64,000 nt of DNA. Origin: Pseudomonas sihuiensis (GTDB lineage: Bacteria; Pseudomonadota; Gammaproteobacteria; Pseudomonadales; Pseudomonadaceae). The notes beneath the pieces were generated by a model. The model searched no databases. It was not told the origin of the DNA and worked only from the letters and a program-made list of their open reading frames with translations. Position 1 is the stretch's first letter. Every line of letters starts with the position of its first letter. The position numbers and the translations under genes are program-made. Location of the stretch: contig NZ_LT629797.1 in NCBI RefSeq assembly GCF_900106015.1, forward strand, positions 992,001 to 1,056,000, given 5' to 3'. Of the stretch, positions 1 through 9,235 are shown one piece after another.

Positions 1-15
1 CAGAGCAGCAGTGTG

Positions 16-495
16 ATGAGTGAGCAGTCGATCAAGGAGCGGGCGCAGCGGTTTCTGGCCGTGCTACGTCATTGTCAGGTGCTGGGCATGAGTGTCGAGT
101 CGGCCGACGGCAAAGGACTGACGCTGCGCTTGCCTTACGCGCCGCATATTGTCGGCAACCCGGACACCGGTGTGATCCACGGTGGCGCCATTACCACGCT
201 GATGGACACCACCTGCGGTATCTCCACGGTCTGCGTGCTGCCGGAGTTCGAAATATGCCCGACCCTGGATTTGCGCATCGATTACATGCACCCGGCCGAG
301 CCCGGCAAGGACGTCTTTGGTTTCGCCGAGTGTTATCGGGTCACGCCCAACATTATCTTCACTCGCGGCTATGCCTATCAGGACGACCCCGAGCAGCCAA
401 TTGCTCACGTGGTCGGTGCCTTCATGCGCATGGGCAAGGCCGTGCAGGGCGGCGCTGAGCTGAAGCGCAATATCCAGCAAGGCGGTGACGCATGA
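16..495 (+). CDS. PaaI-family hot-dog thioesterase
   Basis: Probable acyl-CoA thioesterase of the PaaI/4HBT hot-dog superfamily, 159 residues and cytoplasmic. The signature NPDTGVIHGGAITTLMD lies near residues 48-64, with HGG at 55-57 and the acidic catalytic-type residue D64. The substrate cannot be read from sequence. ATG at 16 is preferred; GTG at 13 is also in frame and the frame is open to base 1, so a longer protein starting outside the window is possible. It overlaps the next thioesterase gene by four bases (ATGA), so the two are probably co-translated and may form a hetero-oligomer, since hot-dog proteins work as dimers or tetramers. Confidence 0.85.
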   Translation: MSEQSIKERAQRFLAVLRHCQVLGMSVESADGKGLTLRLPYAPHIVGNPDTGVIHGGAITTLMDTTCGISTVCVLPEFEICPTLDLRIDYMHPAEPGKDVFGFAECYRVTPNIIFTRGYAYQDDPEQPIAHVVGAFMRMGKAVQGGAELKRNIQQGGDA

Positions 496-938
496 GCGAG
501 CTGAGTCTGGAGCAACTGGTAGCGCGTGCGCACCAGCAGAACGATTATGACCCGCTGATCAATCTGATTCCCTACGCCAAGCTGCTGGGCATCGAATGCC
601 TGCGTCTGGGCGACGACATGGTCTTTCGTCTGCCAGCCAACCACGACTGCATCGGTAACCCGGTATTACCGGCGCTGCATGGCGGCGTAATCGCTGGTTT
701 CATGGAGCATGCAGCCATGCTCCATCTGTTGATGTTCATGGGCATTCCACATTTGCCCAAAATCATCGACTTCTCGATAGATTACCTGCGCGCCGGCCAT
801 TATCGTGACACCTATGCGCAGTGCCAGGTCTGGCGGCAGGGGCGTCGGGTGGCCAACGTGGCGATCACCGCCTGGCAGACCAAGCAGACCGAACCGATTG
901 CCACCGCCCGTGCCCACTTCAAGGTCGATGAGCCCTGA
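492..938 (+). CDS. Second PaaI-like hot-dog thioesterase
   Basis: Hot-dog fold protein of 148 residues, a divergent partner of the upstream thioesterase. The conserved loop reads NPVLPALHGGVIAGFME, with HGG at 63-65 and a glutamate (about E72) where the upstream gene has aspartate. This Asp/Glu alternation is common among PaaI and YdiI-type enzymes. The ATG overlaps the stop of the preceding gene, pointing to translational coupling. Substrate unknown; an acyl-CoA is inferred only from the family. Confidence 0.82.
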   Translation: MSELSLEQLVARAHQQNDYDPLINLIPYAKLLGIECLRLGDDMVFRLPANHDCIGNPVLPALHGGVIAGFMEHAAMLHLLMFMGIPHLPKIIDFSIDYLRAGHYRDTYAQCQVWRQGRRVANVAITAWQTKQTEPIATARAHFKVDEP

Positions 939-1007
939 GTCGTTGAGACTTGCCCGGCAATTGGAGCGGATCGGCAGCGCAGCGAAATCATGACAAGGAC
1001 CCTGTAG

Positions 1008-2255
1008 ATGGATGCGTTGCTGATAATTGGTGGCCTGGTGCTGATGCTGGCCGGTCTGGTATGGCTGGTCATGCGGGCGTTCGCCACCAGCCTGTTGTGG
1101 GGCTGGGGCAGTCTGATCCCACCGATCACCTTGATCTACATCGTGCGCCACTGGCGGCGAGCGCGTAGCGCGGTCACTCTTATCGGGCTTGGCGTCATCC
1201 CGCTGGTGGTGGGTTTGACCTTGCTGGCGAGCAAGGATGCCGAGCGTCTGGCGGCGATCGTCCGTCTGGACTGGCTCAAACCCGAGGTGCAAGTGCCGGC
1301 AGAGCTGGCCATCGATCTGGACGGTGAGCTCAACGGCCAGCCATTTCGCCCGCAGCAAGGTGAGCTGATCGATGGCGTATTGGTGCTGCGCGAGGGCCTG
1401 GATTTCTTCGCCCTGCGCGAACTGAGTATCCGCCTGCCGCAGCCAGTCGATGGTCCTGTACGTATCGACGTGCTGCCCCAGGACAGCGGTAACCTGCCAG
1501 AGGTCGAGCTGAGCTGGCTGTTACCGGAGCAGGACCTGCCCGAGGCGCGTCGCCTGAGCCGTGGCTACACCCTGCATCTGGACCTGCAACCGCAGGAACC
1601 GAATCGACTGGTCGGTGATTTCCATCTGGTCATGCCGCCACGCTTCAAGACCAGCCTGAGTGGCCGGGTCGAGCTGTACCGTGATCGCCTGCGCTATGTG
1701 GATGGCAAGGTCGATACCCGGTACGACTCCAATGACACCATCGCCCATCTCCTGCAGGACTATCTGCAACGACGTTTCGCTACGCGCGACGTGCGCGAGT
1801 TGAAACTGCCGGTGTTCACCTTCGAGGGCGATACCCTGGAATTGCAGGTTGACGCGCAGATCGACGGGCGTAACGAGCGCTTGCCAATTCGTTTGCACAA
1901 GCGCTCTGAGCAAGGCTGGATGGTGGAGGGCGATCGCTTCCCGGCATTGCCCTCCGTTGCGGCCAAGCAACTGACACAACAAGTTGAAGCGACTGCCGTC
2001 GAGGAGCGCCTGAGTCGTCCGGTCGACCGTCGTCAGCGTTTCAGCCTGGCGCGTTTGCAGCGCAACCCGGAACAGTACCGCAACCTCAGCATGCGCCTGA
2101 GCCGCGCCAGTGGCGGCATGGTGGAGGGGCGTTTCGTCGGTGTCGATGACGATGGCAGCATTCGCCTCAGTCAACAAATGGGCAGTGGCGGCGGCCAGGC
2201 CAGCTTCAGTTTCAAACCGGAAGAAATCGGTCGCCTGGAACTGCTGGAGCCGTAG
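1008..2255 (+). CDS. Membrane protein with large soluble C-terminal part, function unknown
   Basis: Protein of 415 residues that I cannot assign to a named family. Three hydrophobic segments near residues 3-23, 29-47 and 54-72 form a membrane anchor. The rest is a charged soluble region of about 340 residues rich in short beta-type stretches, with phrases such as LPVFTFEGDTLELQVDAQIDG. The start has an AAGGACCC ribosome site about 10 bases upstream. It lies between the thioesterase pair and htpG on the same strand. A similar unknown gene sits beside htpG in other pseudomonads as I recall, but this was not checked. Confidence 0.7.
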   Translation: MDALLIIGGLVLMLAGLVWLVMRAFATSLLWGWGSLIPPITLIYIVRHWRRARSAVTLIGLGVIPLVVGLTLLASKDAERLAAIVRLDWLKPEVQVPAELAIDLDGELNGQPFRPQQGELIDGVLVLREGLDFFALRELSIRLPQPVDGPVRIDVLPQDSGNLPEVELSWLLPEQDLPEARRLSRGYTLHLDLQPQEPNRLVGDFHLVMPPRFKTSLSGRVELYRDRLRYVDGKVDTRYDSNDTIAHLLQDYLQRRFATRDVRELKLPVFTFEGDTLELQVDAQIDGRNERLPIRLHKRSEQGWMVEGDRFPALPSVAAKQLTQQVEATAVEERLSRPVDRRQRFSLARLQRNPEQYRNLSMRLSRASGGMVEGRFVGVDDDGSIRLSQQMGSGGGQASFSFKPEEIGRLELLEP

Positions 2256-2331
2256 TGCGGGTGCAACCCGCCATATTCGGCTTGCAGGTGGTTTTTACCT
2301 GCCCGAGACGATGATGCGCCTGCTCCAAGCC

Positions 2332-2359
2332 CTTGAAATTCATCCAGCAGGCCCCATCT
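2332..2359 (+). promoter_or_regulatory. Sigma-32 heat-shock promoter of htpG
   Basis: The sequence shows CTTGAAA at 2332-2338, a 13-base spacer, and CCCCATCT at 2352-2359. This is essentially the consensus for heat-shock sigma factor RpoH (CTTGAAA, 11-16 bases, CCCCATNT). The predicted transcript start is near 2366, giving a leader of about 47 bases before the htpG ATG at 2413. Confidence 0.88.
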
Positions 2360-2399
2360 GTAGGTCATCGCCGCGATAGCGGTTCCTGTCCTACAGATG
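2355..2399. repeat. 10-base inverted repeat over the htpG promoter and leader
   Basis: CATCTGTAGG at 2355-2364 is the exact reverse complement of CCTACAGATG at 2390-2399. The 25-base interval contains a smaller dyad, CCGC-GATA-GCGG, at 2371-2382. The left arm overlaps the sigma-32 -10 element and the right arm ends next to the GGAG ribosome site of htpG. It could be a degenerate REP-type palindrome, a protein site, or a leader structure made only from an upstream promoter. Confidence 0.55.
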
Positions 2400-2412
2400 G
2401 AGTTAGCAGACC

Positions 2413-4311
2413 ATGAGTGTGGAAACTCAAAAAGAAACCCTGGGCTTCCAGACCGAGGTGAAGCAACTGCTTCACCTGATGATCCATTCCCTGTACTCGA
2501 ACAAGGAAATCTTCCTGCGCGAGTTGATCTCCAACGCGTCAGACGCCGCTGACAAGCTGCGTTTCGAAGCGCTGGCCAAGCCGGAGCTGCTCGAAGGTGG
2601 CGCCGAACTGAAGATCCGCCTGTCGTTCGACAAGGATGCCAAGACCGTCACCCTCGAAGACAACGGTATCGGTATGAGCCGCGAGGAAGTCATCGCGCAC
2701 CTGGGCACCATCGCCAAGTCCGGCACTGCCGACTTCCTGAAAAATCTCTCCGGCGACCAGAAGAAGGATTCGCACCTGATCGGCCAGTTCGGTGTGGGTT
2801 TCTATTCTGCCTTCATCGTCGCCGACGAGGTCGAAGTGTTCAGCCGCCGTGCCGGTAGCCCGGCCAGCGAAGGCGTGCATTGGTCATCCAAAGGTGAAGG
2901 CGAGTTCGAAGTCGCCACCGTTGAGAAAGCCGAGCGTGGTACCCGCATCGTTCTGCATCTGAAGAGCGGTGAAGAGGAGTTCGCCGATGGCTGGCGCCTG
3001 CGCAACATCGTCAAGAAGTACTCTGACCATATCGCGCTGCCCATCGAATTGCCGAAAGAGCATCACGGTGAAGACAAGCCGGCCGAAGTCGAGTGGGAAA
3101 CCGTCAACCGCGCCAGCGCCCTGTGGACCCGTCCGCGTACCGAGATCAAGGACGAGGAGTACCAGGAGTTCTACAAGCACGTCGGCCATGACTTCGAGAA
3201 CCCGCTGAGCTGGAGCCACAACAAGGTCGAAGGCAAGCTGGAGTACACCTCGCTGCTCTACGTGCCGGGCCGGGCGCCGTTCGACCTGTATCACCGCGAA
3301 GCGCCCAAGGGCCTCAAGCTCTATGTGCAGCGCGTATTCATCATGGATCAGGCCGATCAGTTCCTGCCGTTGTACCTGCGCTTCATCAAAGGTGTGGTCG
3401 ACTCCAACGACCTGTCGCTGAACGTTTCCCGCGAGATCCTGCAGTCCGGCCCGGTCATCGACTCGATGAAATCGGCGCTGACCAAGCGCGTGCTGGACAT
3501 GCTGGAGAAGCTGGCCAAAGACAAGCCGGACGACTACAAGACCTTCTGGAAGGCCTTTGGCCAGGTGCTCAAGGAAGGCCCGGCAGAAGACTTCGCCAAC
3601 AAGGAGAAGATCGCCGGCCTGTTGCGTTTCGCCTCCACTGCTGGCGAAGGCGACGAGCAATTGGTTTCGCTGGCTGACTACCTGGGCCGCATCAAGGAAG
3701 GTCAGGACAAGATCTACTTCCTCACTGGTGAAAGCTACGCGCAGATCAAGAACAGCCCGCACCTTGAAGTCTTCCGCAAGAAGGGCATCGAAGTGCTGCT
3801 GCTCACCGATCGTATCGATGAGTGGCTGATGAGCTACCTGACCGAGTTCGACGGCAAGCAGTTCGTCGACGTGGCCCGTGGTGACCTGGATCTGGGTGAG
3901 CTGGACTCGGAAGAGGACAAGAAGGCCCAGGAAGAAGTCGCCAAGGCCAAGGAGGGGTTGATCGAACGCCTCAAGGGTGCCCTGGGCGAGCAGGTCGCCG
4001 AGGTTCGCGTGTCTCATCGACTGACCGACTCGCCGGCGATTCTCGCCATCGGTGAGCAGGATCTCGGTCTGCAGATGCGCCAGATTCTCGAGGCCAGCGG
4101 GCAGAAGGTTCCGGATGCCAAGCCGATCTTCGAGTTCAACCCTGCGCATCCGCTGATCGAACGTCTGGATGCCGAGCCGGACGAGGACCGTTTCACCGAT
4201 CTGTCGCACATTCTCTTCGATCAGGCCGCGTTGGCCGCTGGTGACAGCCTGAAAGATCCTGCCGCTTACGTGCAGCGTCTGAACAAGTTGTTGGTGGAGC
4301 TTTCTGCCTGA
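2413..4311 (+). CDS. htpG: Molecular chaperone HtpG (bacterial Hsp90)
   Basis: ATP-dependent cytoplasmic chaperone of 632 residues, the usual HtpG length. The N-terminal GHKL ATPase shows the ordered family motifs: [16 protein letters not shown] near residue 35 (Mg-ATP asparagine), DNGIGM near residue 95, and [11 protein letters not shown] near residue 125. The middle client-binding and C-terminal dimerisation regions follow without interruption. It is preceded by a sigma-32 promoter and followed by a strong intrinsic terminator, so it is probably a single-gene heat-shock unit. Confidence 0.98.
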   Translation: MSVETQKETLGFQTEVKQLLHLMIHSLYSNKEIFLRELISNASDAADKLRFEALAKPELLEGGAELKIRLSFDKDAKTVTLEDNGIGMSREEVIAHLGTIAKSGTADFLKNLSGDQKKDSHLIGQFGVGFYSAFIVADEVEVFSRRAGSPASEGVHWSSKGEGEFEVATVEKAERGTRIVLHLKSGEEEFADGWRLRNIVKKYSDHIALPIELPKEHHGEDKPAEVEWETVNRASALWTRPRTEIKDEEYQEFYKHVGHDFENPLSWSHNKVEGKLEYTSLLYVPGRAPFDLYHREAPKGLKLYVQRVFIMDQADQFLPLYLRFIKGVVDSNDLSLNVSREILQSGPVIDSMKSALTKRVLDMLEKLAKDKPDDYKTFWKAFGQVLKEGPAEDFANKEKIAGLLRFASTAGEGDEQLVSLADYLGRIKEGQDKIYFLTGESYAQIKNSPHLEVFRKKGIEVLLLTDRIDEWLMSYLTEFDGKQFVDVARGDLDLGELDSEEDKKAQEEVAKAKEGLIERLKGALGEQVAEVRVSHRLTDSPAILAIGEQDLGLQMRQILEASGQKVPDAKPIFEFNPAHPLIERLDAEPDEDRFTDLSHILFDQAALAAGDSLKDPAAYVQRLNKLLVELSA

Positions 4312-4330
4312 TAGGTCAGGTAGTGGAACA

Positions 4331-4353
4331 AGCCCGCTTCGGCGGGCTTTTCT
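4331..4353 (+). terminator. Intrinsic terminator after htpG
   Basis: AGCCCGC, loop TTCG, GCGGGCT, followed by TTTTC. A compact GC-rich stem with a stable tetraloop, 19 bases after the htpG stop. Confidence 0.9.
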
Positions 4354-4446
4354 ATGCGCGCGATTGATCGGGTTTAATTGACAAGCGCGACCCCGTCGTT
4401 TCAGATGCTGGCAATTGGCTGGCTTTCTGCAGTGCCCTGGGGTGGT

Positions 4447-7400
4447 ATGTCGATTTTCGAGCTGTTCTTCTTGATGGGCGCGGACCCGAGTGTCCTTGTG
4501 CTCAGTAGTTACGACACGTCCCTGGTGCTGCTGTCGCTGGCTATTGCTGTATTCGCCGCCGGCATGGCGCTGCAGCTGGCTGGCGAAGCACGCGACAGTT
4601 CGCATCCGGTCGCCAGGCAAATCACCATTCTCACCGGTTCGCTCGCTCTTGGCGGCGGCATCTGGTCCATGCATTTTCTCGGCATGCTCGCCTTCGAGCT
4701 GTGTGCGGCGGTGCGATTCGATCTGGGCATCACGCTACTGTCGATGCTGCCGAGCCTGGCTGCTTCGTGGGTCGCGCTGAGCCTGCTGGCGCGGCGTGAC
4801 TTGAGCCTGTTGCAGCTGTGTGTGGGGGGCGTACTGGTCGGAGCCGGTATCGGAGCCATGCACTACAGCGGTATGGCGGCGATGCAGATGGCGCCGCTGC
4901 TGCGCTATGACCCCTGGATGTTCGCCCTGTCCATCGTCGTTGCCGTCGCCCTGGCCATTCTGGCGTTGTGGGTACGCTTCGGTCTGGAGGGGCGTTTGCC
5001 GACCCTCTGGGCGCTTCTGCTCAGCGCCCTGGTGATGGGCCTGGCGATCAGTGGCATGCACTACACCGGCATGGCTGCGGCGCGTTTCGTCGGTACGCCG
5101 GAGTCCGAAGCTCCGATGGCGGTGGTCGACAGTGGTTATATCGCCATTGCCATCACGCTGCTGACCGTCGCTCTGACAGTCTTCGTGGTGGCGGTCAATA
5201 CGCTGCTGCGCTACCGCCGCATGAGTCTTCAACTCAAGGCCAGCGAGCAGCATTTGCGCTCGATCTTCGACACGGCTCTGGATGCCATCATCACCGTCGA
5301 TCACACCGGCACGTTGCGCTCGGCCAATCGCGCGGTCTCGCGTCTGTTCGGCTGGACGCCGGAGGAGTTGGTGGGCATGCACATGCGCTCACTGATGCCT
5401 GCTCGCCATGTCGAGCAGGTGGAGGTGCTGCTGGCGAACTACCTCAGAACGGGTCGTCTGACGATGCCGGCCGGTGAGCAGGAACTGGTGTGTCTGACCC
5501 GTGACGGCGAAGAGAAATTGGTGCGCATCAGCGTTGGCATCACCCATTCAGGCAGCCGTCCGCTGTTCGTGGTATTCGTCGCCGATATCAGCGAAAGACA
5601 AGCCATGGAGAAGGCCCTGCGTGACAGCGAGCAGCAGTACCGTTCGTTGATCAGCAACATTCCTGGTGTGTCGTTCCGCTGCACGCTGGATCAGGACTGG
5701 ACCATGATATTTATCAGCGATGCGGTGCAGCCCCTCACCGGTTGGAGTGCGGAGGATTTCATCAGTCGCCGCTGTTCGATTGCCGATATGTATCACCCGG
5801 ACGACTATCAGCGAGTCGCCGCCGAGGTGATGCAGGCTATCGAGCAAGGCCGCAACTACGTTGTCGAATACCGCTTGTTCGACCGCGATGGCGCGGAACA
5901 CTGGATCTGGGAAAGTGGTAGCGCAGTTTGCGACGAAAACGGTGTGCCGCGCTGGATCGATGGCGTATTGCTCGACCAGACCGAAACCAAGCGGCGCAAT
6001 GCCGAATACGAAGGCAAGGTCACCGCGATCAGCAAGGCGATGGCACTGATCGAGTTCGACCTCGACGGCAATATCCTCGACATCAACGACAATGCACTGG
6101 CGTTGTTTGGTTATGACAAGGCGGAGGTGATAGGGCGCCACCACGGCATGTTCTGCGATCCTGAGCTGGTGGCAAGCGATGCTTATCGCCAGGGTTGGGT
6201 GGATCTGCGTGCAGGTCATTTTCGAGCAGGTGAATACCACCGCTTTGGTAAGGGCGGGCGGGAAGTCTGGATTCAGGCCAGCTACAACCCGATCCTCGAT
6301 ACCGACGGCAAGCCGTTCAAGGTCGTCAAGTTGGCGACCGACCTGACCCCGCGCCGCGTCATGGAACAGGATCTGCGGGCTGCCCGTGATCGCGCCGAAG
6401 CCGCCGCTGCCGCGCGCAGCAGCTTCCTGGCCAACATGAGCCATGAAATTCGTACGCCGATGAATGCCATCATCGGCTTTACCGACCTGCTACTGGAAAC
6501 GCCACTTTCCAGTGAACAACGTCGCCATCTGAGCACCGTGCAGCATTCGTCGCGTTCGTTGCTGGGCTTGCTCAATGACATCCTCGACACGGCCAAGCTC
6601 GATCGTGGTGCCATCGAACTGGAACAACTGGATTTCTCCCTGCGTGAGCTGTGCGAGCAGGTACTCGCGGCGCAGCGCCTGACGGCCGAAAGCAAAGGCC
6701 TGCAGCTGCATCTGGATTACCCGGCAACGACCAACGAGTTCTTCTGTGGTGACCCACTGCGTTTGCAACAGGTCCTGACCAACCTGCTCGGTAATGCGGT
6801 CAAGTTCACCCTGCACGGCGAGGTTCGCCTGAAAGTGACGGGTGAGCCGGGCGCGATGCGCCTGGCGGTGAAGGACACCGGCATCGGTATCGCAGCCGAT
6901 CGCCTGGAGAAGATCTTCGAGCCTTTCGCTCAGGCTGATGCCTCGATGAGCCGACGCTTTGGCGGTACCGGCCTCGGCACCACCATCTCCAGGCAGTTGG
7001 TCGAGTTGATGGGGGGGCGTTTGCGGGTCGAAAGTACTGAAGGGCAGGGCAGCTGCTTCAGCGTCGAGTTGCCGCTGCGTGCCGGCAAGCGTCTGGCCTC
7101 GCAGCAACGTGCCGTGCTGCCTGAGCTGGGGCAGTTGAACATTCTTGCGGCCGATGACGTGCCGCAGAACCTCGAGCTGCTGCAACTGACCCTGGAGCAT
7201 TTTGGCCATCGCGTACACTGCGTCGCCGATGGTGAAGGTGCACTGCAGGCATTCACCGAGCAACGTTTCGATCTGATCCTGATGGATGTGCAGATGCCGG
7301 GTGTCGACGGTCTGGAAGCGTCGCGGCGGATCCGCCAGCTGGAAGCCGCCGAGGCACGAGAGCCGATTCCGATCATTGCCCTGACCGCCAGCGTGCTTGA

Positions 7401-8139
7401 TCAGGATCGTCAGGCCGCGCTGGACTCGGGTATGAATGGCTTTGCTTCGAAGCCACTGGATGTCAACGCGCTGCTCTGGGAAATCGCCCGCCTGCTCGGG
7501 CTGACCGATGTACCCAGCGCAGTGGTCAGTGCCACCCGGGTTGCCGAAGATGGCCTGTTCGACTGGGTCCGTGGCAGCAGCCTGTGGGGCGGGCCGCTGC
7601 GTATGGCGCAGGCGATCAATACCTTCATTGCCGAACAGCATGCTCTGGCGGCGCGTCTCAGCCATCTGCTGGCGGCGCGCGACTGGCGCGAGGGCGAGGC
7701 GCTCGCGCATCGTCTGCACGGCGCCGCCGGCAACCTGGCCATGAGCAGCCTTGCCAGCCTTGGACAGTCGATCGAGCAGGCCTTTCAGCGGCGAGACGAG
7801 CAGGCGTTGCCTGCACTGATCGTGGAACTCGAGCAGGCTCTGCTGACGGTCAAGGACGTGGTGCCGCAGGTGCCGGAAGTCGTATCTTCGGCTGAAAGCG
7901 CGGCCGTCGACTTGCCCACGCTGCGTGAACAGGCAATTCAGCTGCGGCAGGCGCTACAGCGGGGCGGCCTGGACGATGAAACCCTTGCTGTCATGGAGCA
8001 GGCCGCCAGGGGCACAGCCTATGGCGCCGCGCTCAGCGATATGCGTCAGGCGCTGGAAGATTTCGATTTCGATCAGGCTCTGCTGGTGCTCGATCGACTG
8101 TTGCTGCAACTGCAAGACGAGGAAACGACCCCATCATGA
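4447..8139 (+). CDS. MHYT-PAS hybrid sensor histidine kinase with REC and HPt domains
   Basis: Membrane-bound phosphorelay kinase of about 1230 residues. The N-terminal seven-helix MHYT sensor shows MHFLG, MHYSG and MHYTG repeats near residues 75, 138 and 204, proposed in this family to bind copper. Next come three PAS/PAC units (about 260-650), HisKA with MSHEIRTPMN and H666, an HATPase with DTGIGI and GGTGLG boxes, a REC domain with ILMDVQMPG and D947, and an HPt domain with HRLHGAAGN and H1091. ATG 4447 is chosen because GGGGTGG lies just upstream and it precedes the MHYT domain; TTG 4378 would extend it by 23 residues. It overlaps the HD-GYP regulator by four bases, the likely output partner. 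Confidence 0.9.
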   Translation: MSIFELFFLMGADPSVLVLSSYDTSLVLLSLAIAVFAAGMALQLAGEARDSSHPVARQITILTGSLALGGGIWSMHFLGMLAFELCAAVRFDLGITLLSMLPSLAASWVALSLLARRDLSLLQLCVGGVLVGAGIGAMHYSGMAAMQMAPLLRYDPWMFALSIVVAVALAILALWVRFGLEGRLPTLWALLLSALVMGLAISGMHYTGMAAARFVGTPESEAPMAVVDSGYIAIAITLLTVALTVFVVAVNTLLRYRRMSLQLKASEQHLRSIFDTALDAIITVDHTGTLRSANRAVSRLFGWTPEELVGMHMRSLMPARHVEQVEVLLANYLRTGRLTMPAGEQELVCLTRDGEEKLVRISVGITHSGSRPLFVVFVADISERQAMEKALRDSEQQYRSLISNIPGVSFRCTLDQDWTMIFISDAVQPLTGWSAEDFISRRCSIADMYHPDDYQRVAAEVMQAIEQGRNYVVEYRLFDRDGAEHWIWESGSAVCDENGVPRWIDGVLLDQTETKRRNAEYEGKVTAISKAMALIEFDLDGNILDINDNALALFGYDKAEVIGRHHGMFCDPELVASDAYRQGWVDLRAGHFRAGEYHRFGKGGREVWIQASYNPILDTDGKPFKVVKLATDLTPRRVMEQDLRAARDRAEAAAAARSSFLANMSHEIRTPMNAIIGFTDLLLETPLSSEQRRHLSTVQHSSRSLLGLLNDILDTAKLDRGAIELEQLDFSLRELCEQVLAAQRLTAESKGLQLHLDYPATTNEFFCGDPLRLQQVLTNLLGNAVKFTLHGEVRLKVTGEPGAMRLAVKDTGIGIAADRLEKIFEPFAQADASMSRRFGGTGLGTTISRQLVELMGGRLRVESTEGQGSCFSVELPLRAGKRLASQQRAVLPELGQLNILAADDVPQNLELLQLTLEHFGHRVHCVADGEGALQAFTEQRFDLILMDVQMPGVDGLEASRRIRQLEAAEAREPIPIIALTASVLDQDRQAALDSGMNGFASKPLDVNALLWEIARLLGLTDVPSAVVSATRVAEDGLFDWVRGSSLWGGPLRMAQAINTFIAEQHALAARLSHLLAARDWREGEALAHRLHGAAGNLAMSSLASLGQSIEQAFQRRDEQALPALIVELEQALLTVKDVVPQVPEVVSSAESAAVDLPTLREQAIQLRQALQRGGLDDETLAVMEQAARGTAYGAALSDMRQALEDFDFDQALLVLDRLLLQLQDEETTPS

Positions 8140-9128
8140 CCCTGGCTGCCGATACTCGTCCGCTGTTGCTGCTGGTCGATGACGAACCCACCAACCTGCA
8201 GGTGCTGCGCCATATCCTGCAAGAGGACTATCGCCTGCTATTCGCCAAGGAGGGTTCGCGCGCGCTGGAAATGGCCGAACGTGAACGGCCTGACCTGATT
8301 CTGCTCGATGTGATGATGCCGGGCATGACCGGTTACGAGGTCTGCGAGCGGCTCAAGGCCAACCCTCTGCTAAAGACGATTCCGGTGATCTTCGTTACCG
8401 CTCTGGGCGATGTCGAGGATGAGGCACACGGCTTCGAAGTTGGTGCGGTGGACTACATCACCAAGCCGATCAGCCCGCCCATCGTGCGTGCCCGGGTGCG
8501 TACTCACCTGTCGCTGGTGCGTGTCGATGAGCTCAAACAGACTCGCCTGCAGATTGTCCAGCGCCTGGGCATGGCCGCCGAGTACAAGGACAACGAGACC
8601 GGCCTGCACGTCATTCGCATGAGCCATTTCTCCAAGGTGCTGGCGCTGGCCGCCGGTTTCAGCGAAAGCGCGGCCGAGGAACTGCTCAATGCGGCACCGA
8701 TGCACGATGTCGGCAAGATCGGTATTCCCGACGCCGTGCTGCGCAAGCCGGGCAAGCTCGACGAGCAGGAGTGGCAGGTGATGCGCCAGCACGTGGAGAT
8801 CGGTGCGCGGATCATCGGCGAGCACAGCTCGGGGCTGCTGCGCACAGCGCAACGCATTGCCCTGTCGCACCATGAGAAGTGGGATGGCAGCGGCTACCCC
8901 AACGGTCTGAGTGGCGAGGACATTCCCTTGGAGGGCCGCATCGTCGCCATTGCCGATGTGTTCGACGCGCTGACCAGCGTGCGCCCCTACAAACAGGCCT
9001 GGTCCGTGGACGATGCAGTCGGTTTTCTGCGTGAACAGAGTGGGCGCCACTTCGATCCCCGTCTGGTCGAGCTGTTCATCGCTTGTTTGCCCGAGATTCT
9101 GCAGATCAAGGAACGCTGGGCCGAATAA
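8136..9128 (+). CDS. Response regulator with HD-GYP phosphodiesterase domain
   Basis: Cytoplasmic two-domain regulator of 330 residues. The N-terminal REC domain has VDDEPTN, LILLDVMMPG with phospho-acceptor D58, and the conserved lysine in YITKPIS. The C-terminal HD-GYP domain has the metal-binding HD pair in MHDVGKIG (H190-D191) and HHEKWDGSGYP at 245-255, so both catalytic signatures are intact and c-di-GMP hydrolysis is expected (RpfG family). The start codon overlaps the stop of the hybrid kinase, which probably phosphorylates it. Confidence 0.93.
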   Translation: MTLAADTRPLLLLVDDEPTNLQVLRHILQEDYRLLFAKEGSRALEMAERERPDLILLDVMMPGMTGYEVCERLKANPLLKTIPVIFVTALGDVEDEAHGFEVGAVDYITKPISPPIVRARVRTHLSLVRVDELKQTRLQIVQRLGMAAEYKDNETGLHVIRMSHFSKVLALAAGFSESAAEELLNAAPMHDVGKIGIPDAVLRKPGKLDEQEWQVMRQHVEIGARIIGEHSSGLLRTAQRIALSHHEKWDGSGYPNGLSGEDIPLEGRIVAIADVFDALTSVRPYKQAWSVDDAVGFLREQSGRHFDPRLVELFIACLPEILQIKERWAE

Positions 9129-9235
9129 CCTGCCGCTTGAAATCTCCTGTCTAAAACCCGCCTCCTCTCGACTTGGTCATTGTCGAAGGTGAGGCTATTG
9201 TTAGGGGCCTACCATTGCCAAGGGCAGGTCTCATC

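Noticed and set aside
2884..4674. 596-residue open frame antisense to htpG
   Set aside because: It is the mirror of a GC-rich conserved coding frame, extends through the htpG terminator, has no family motif and no ribosome site. htpG is certain.
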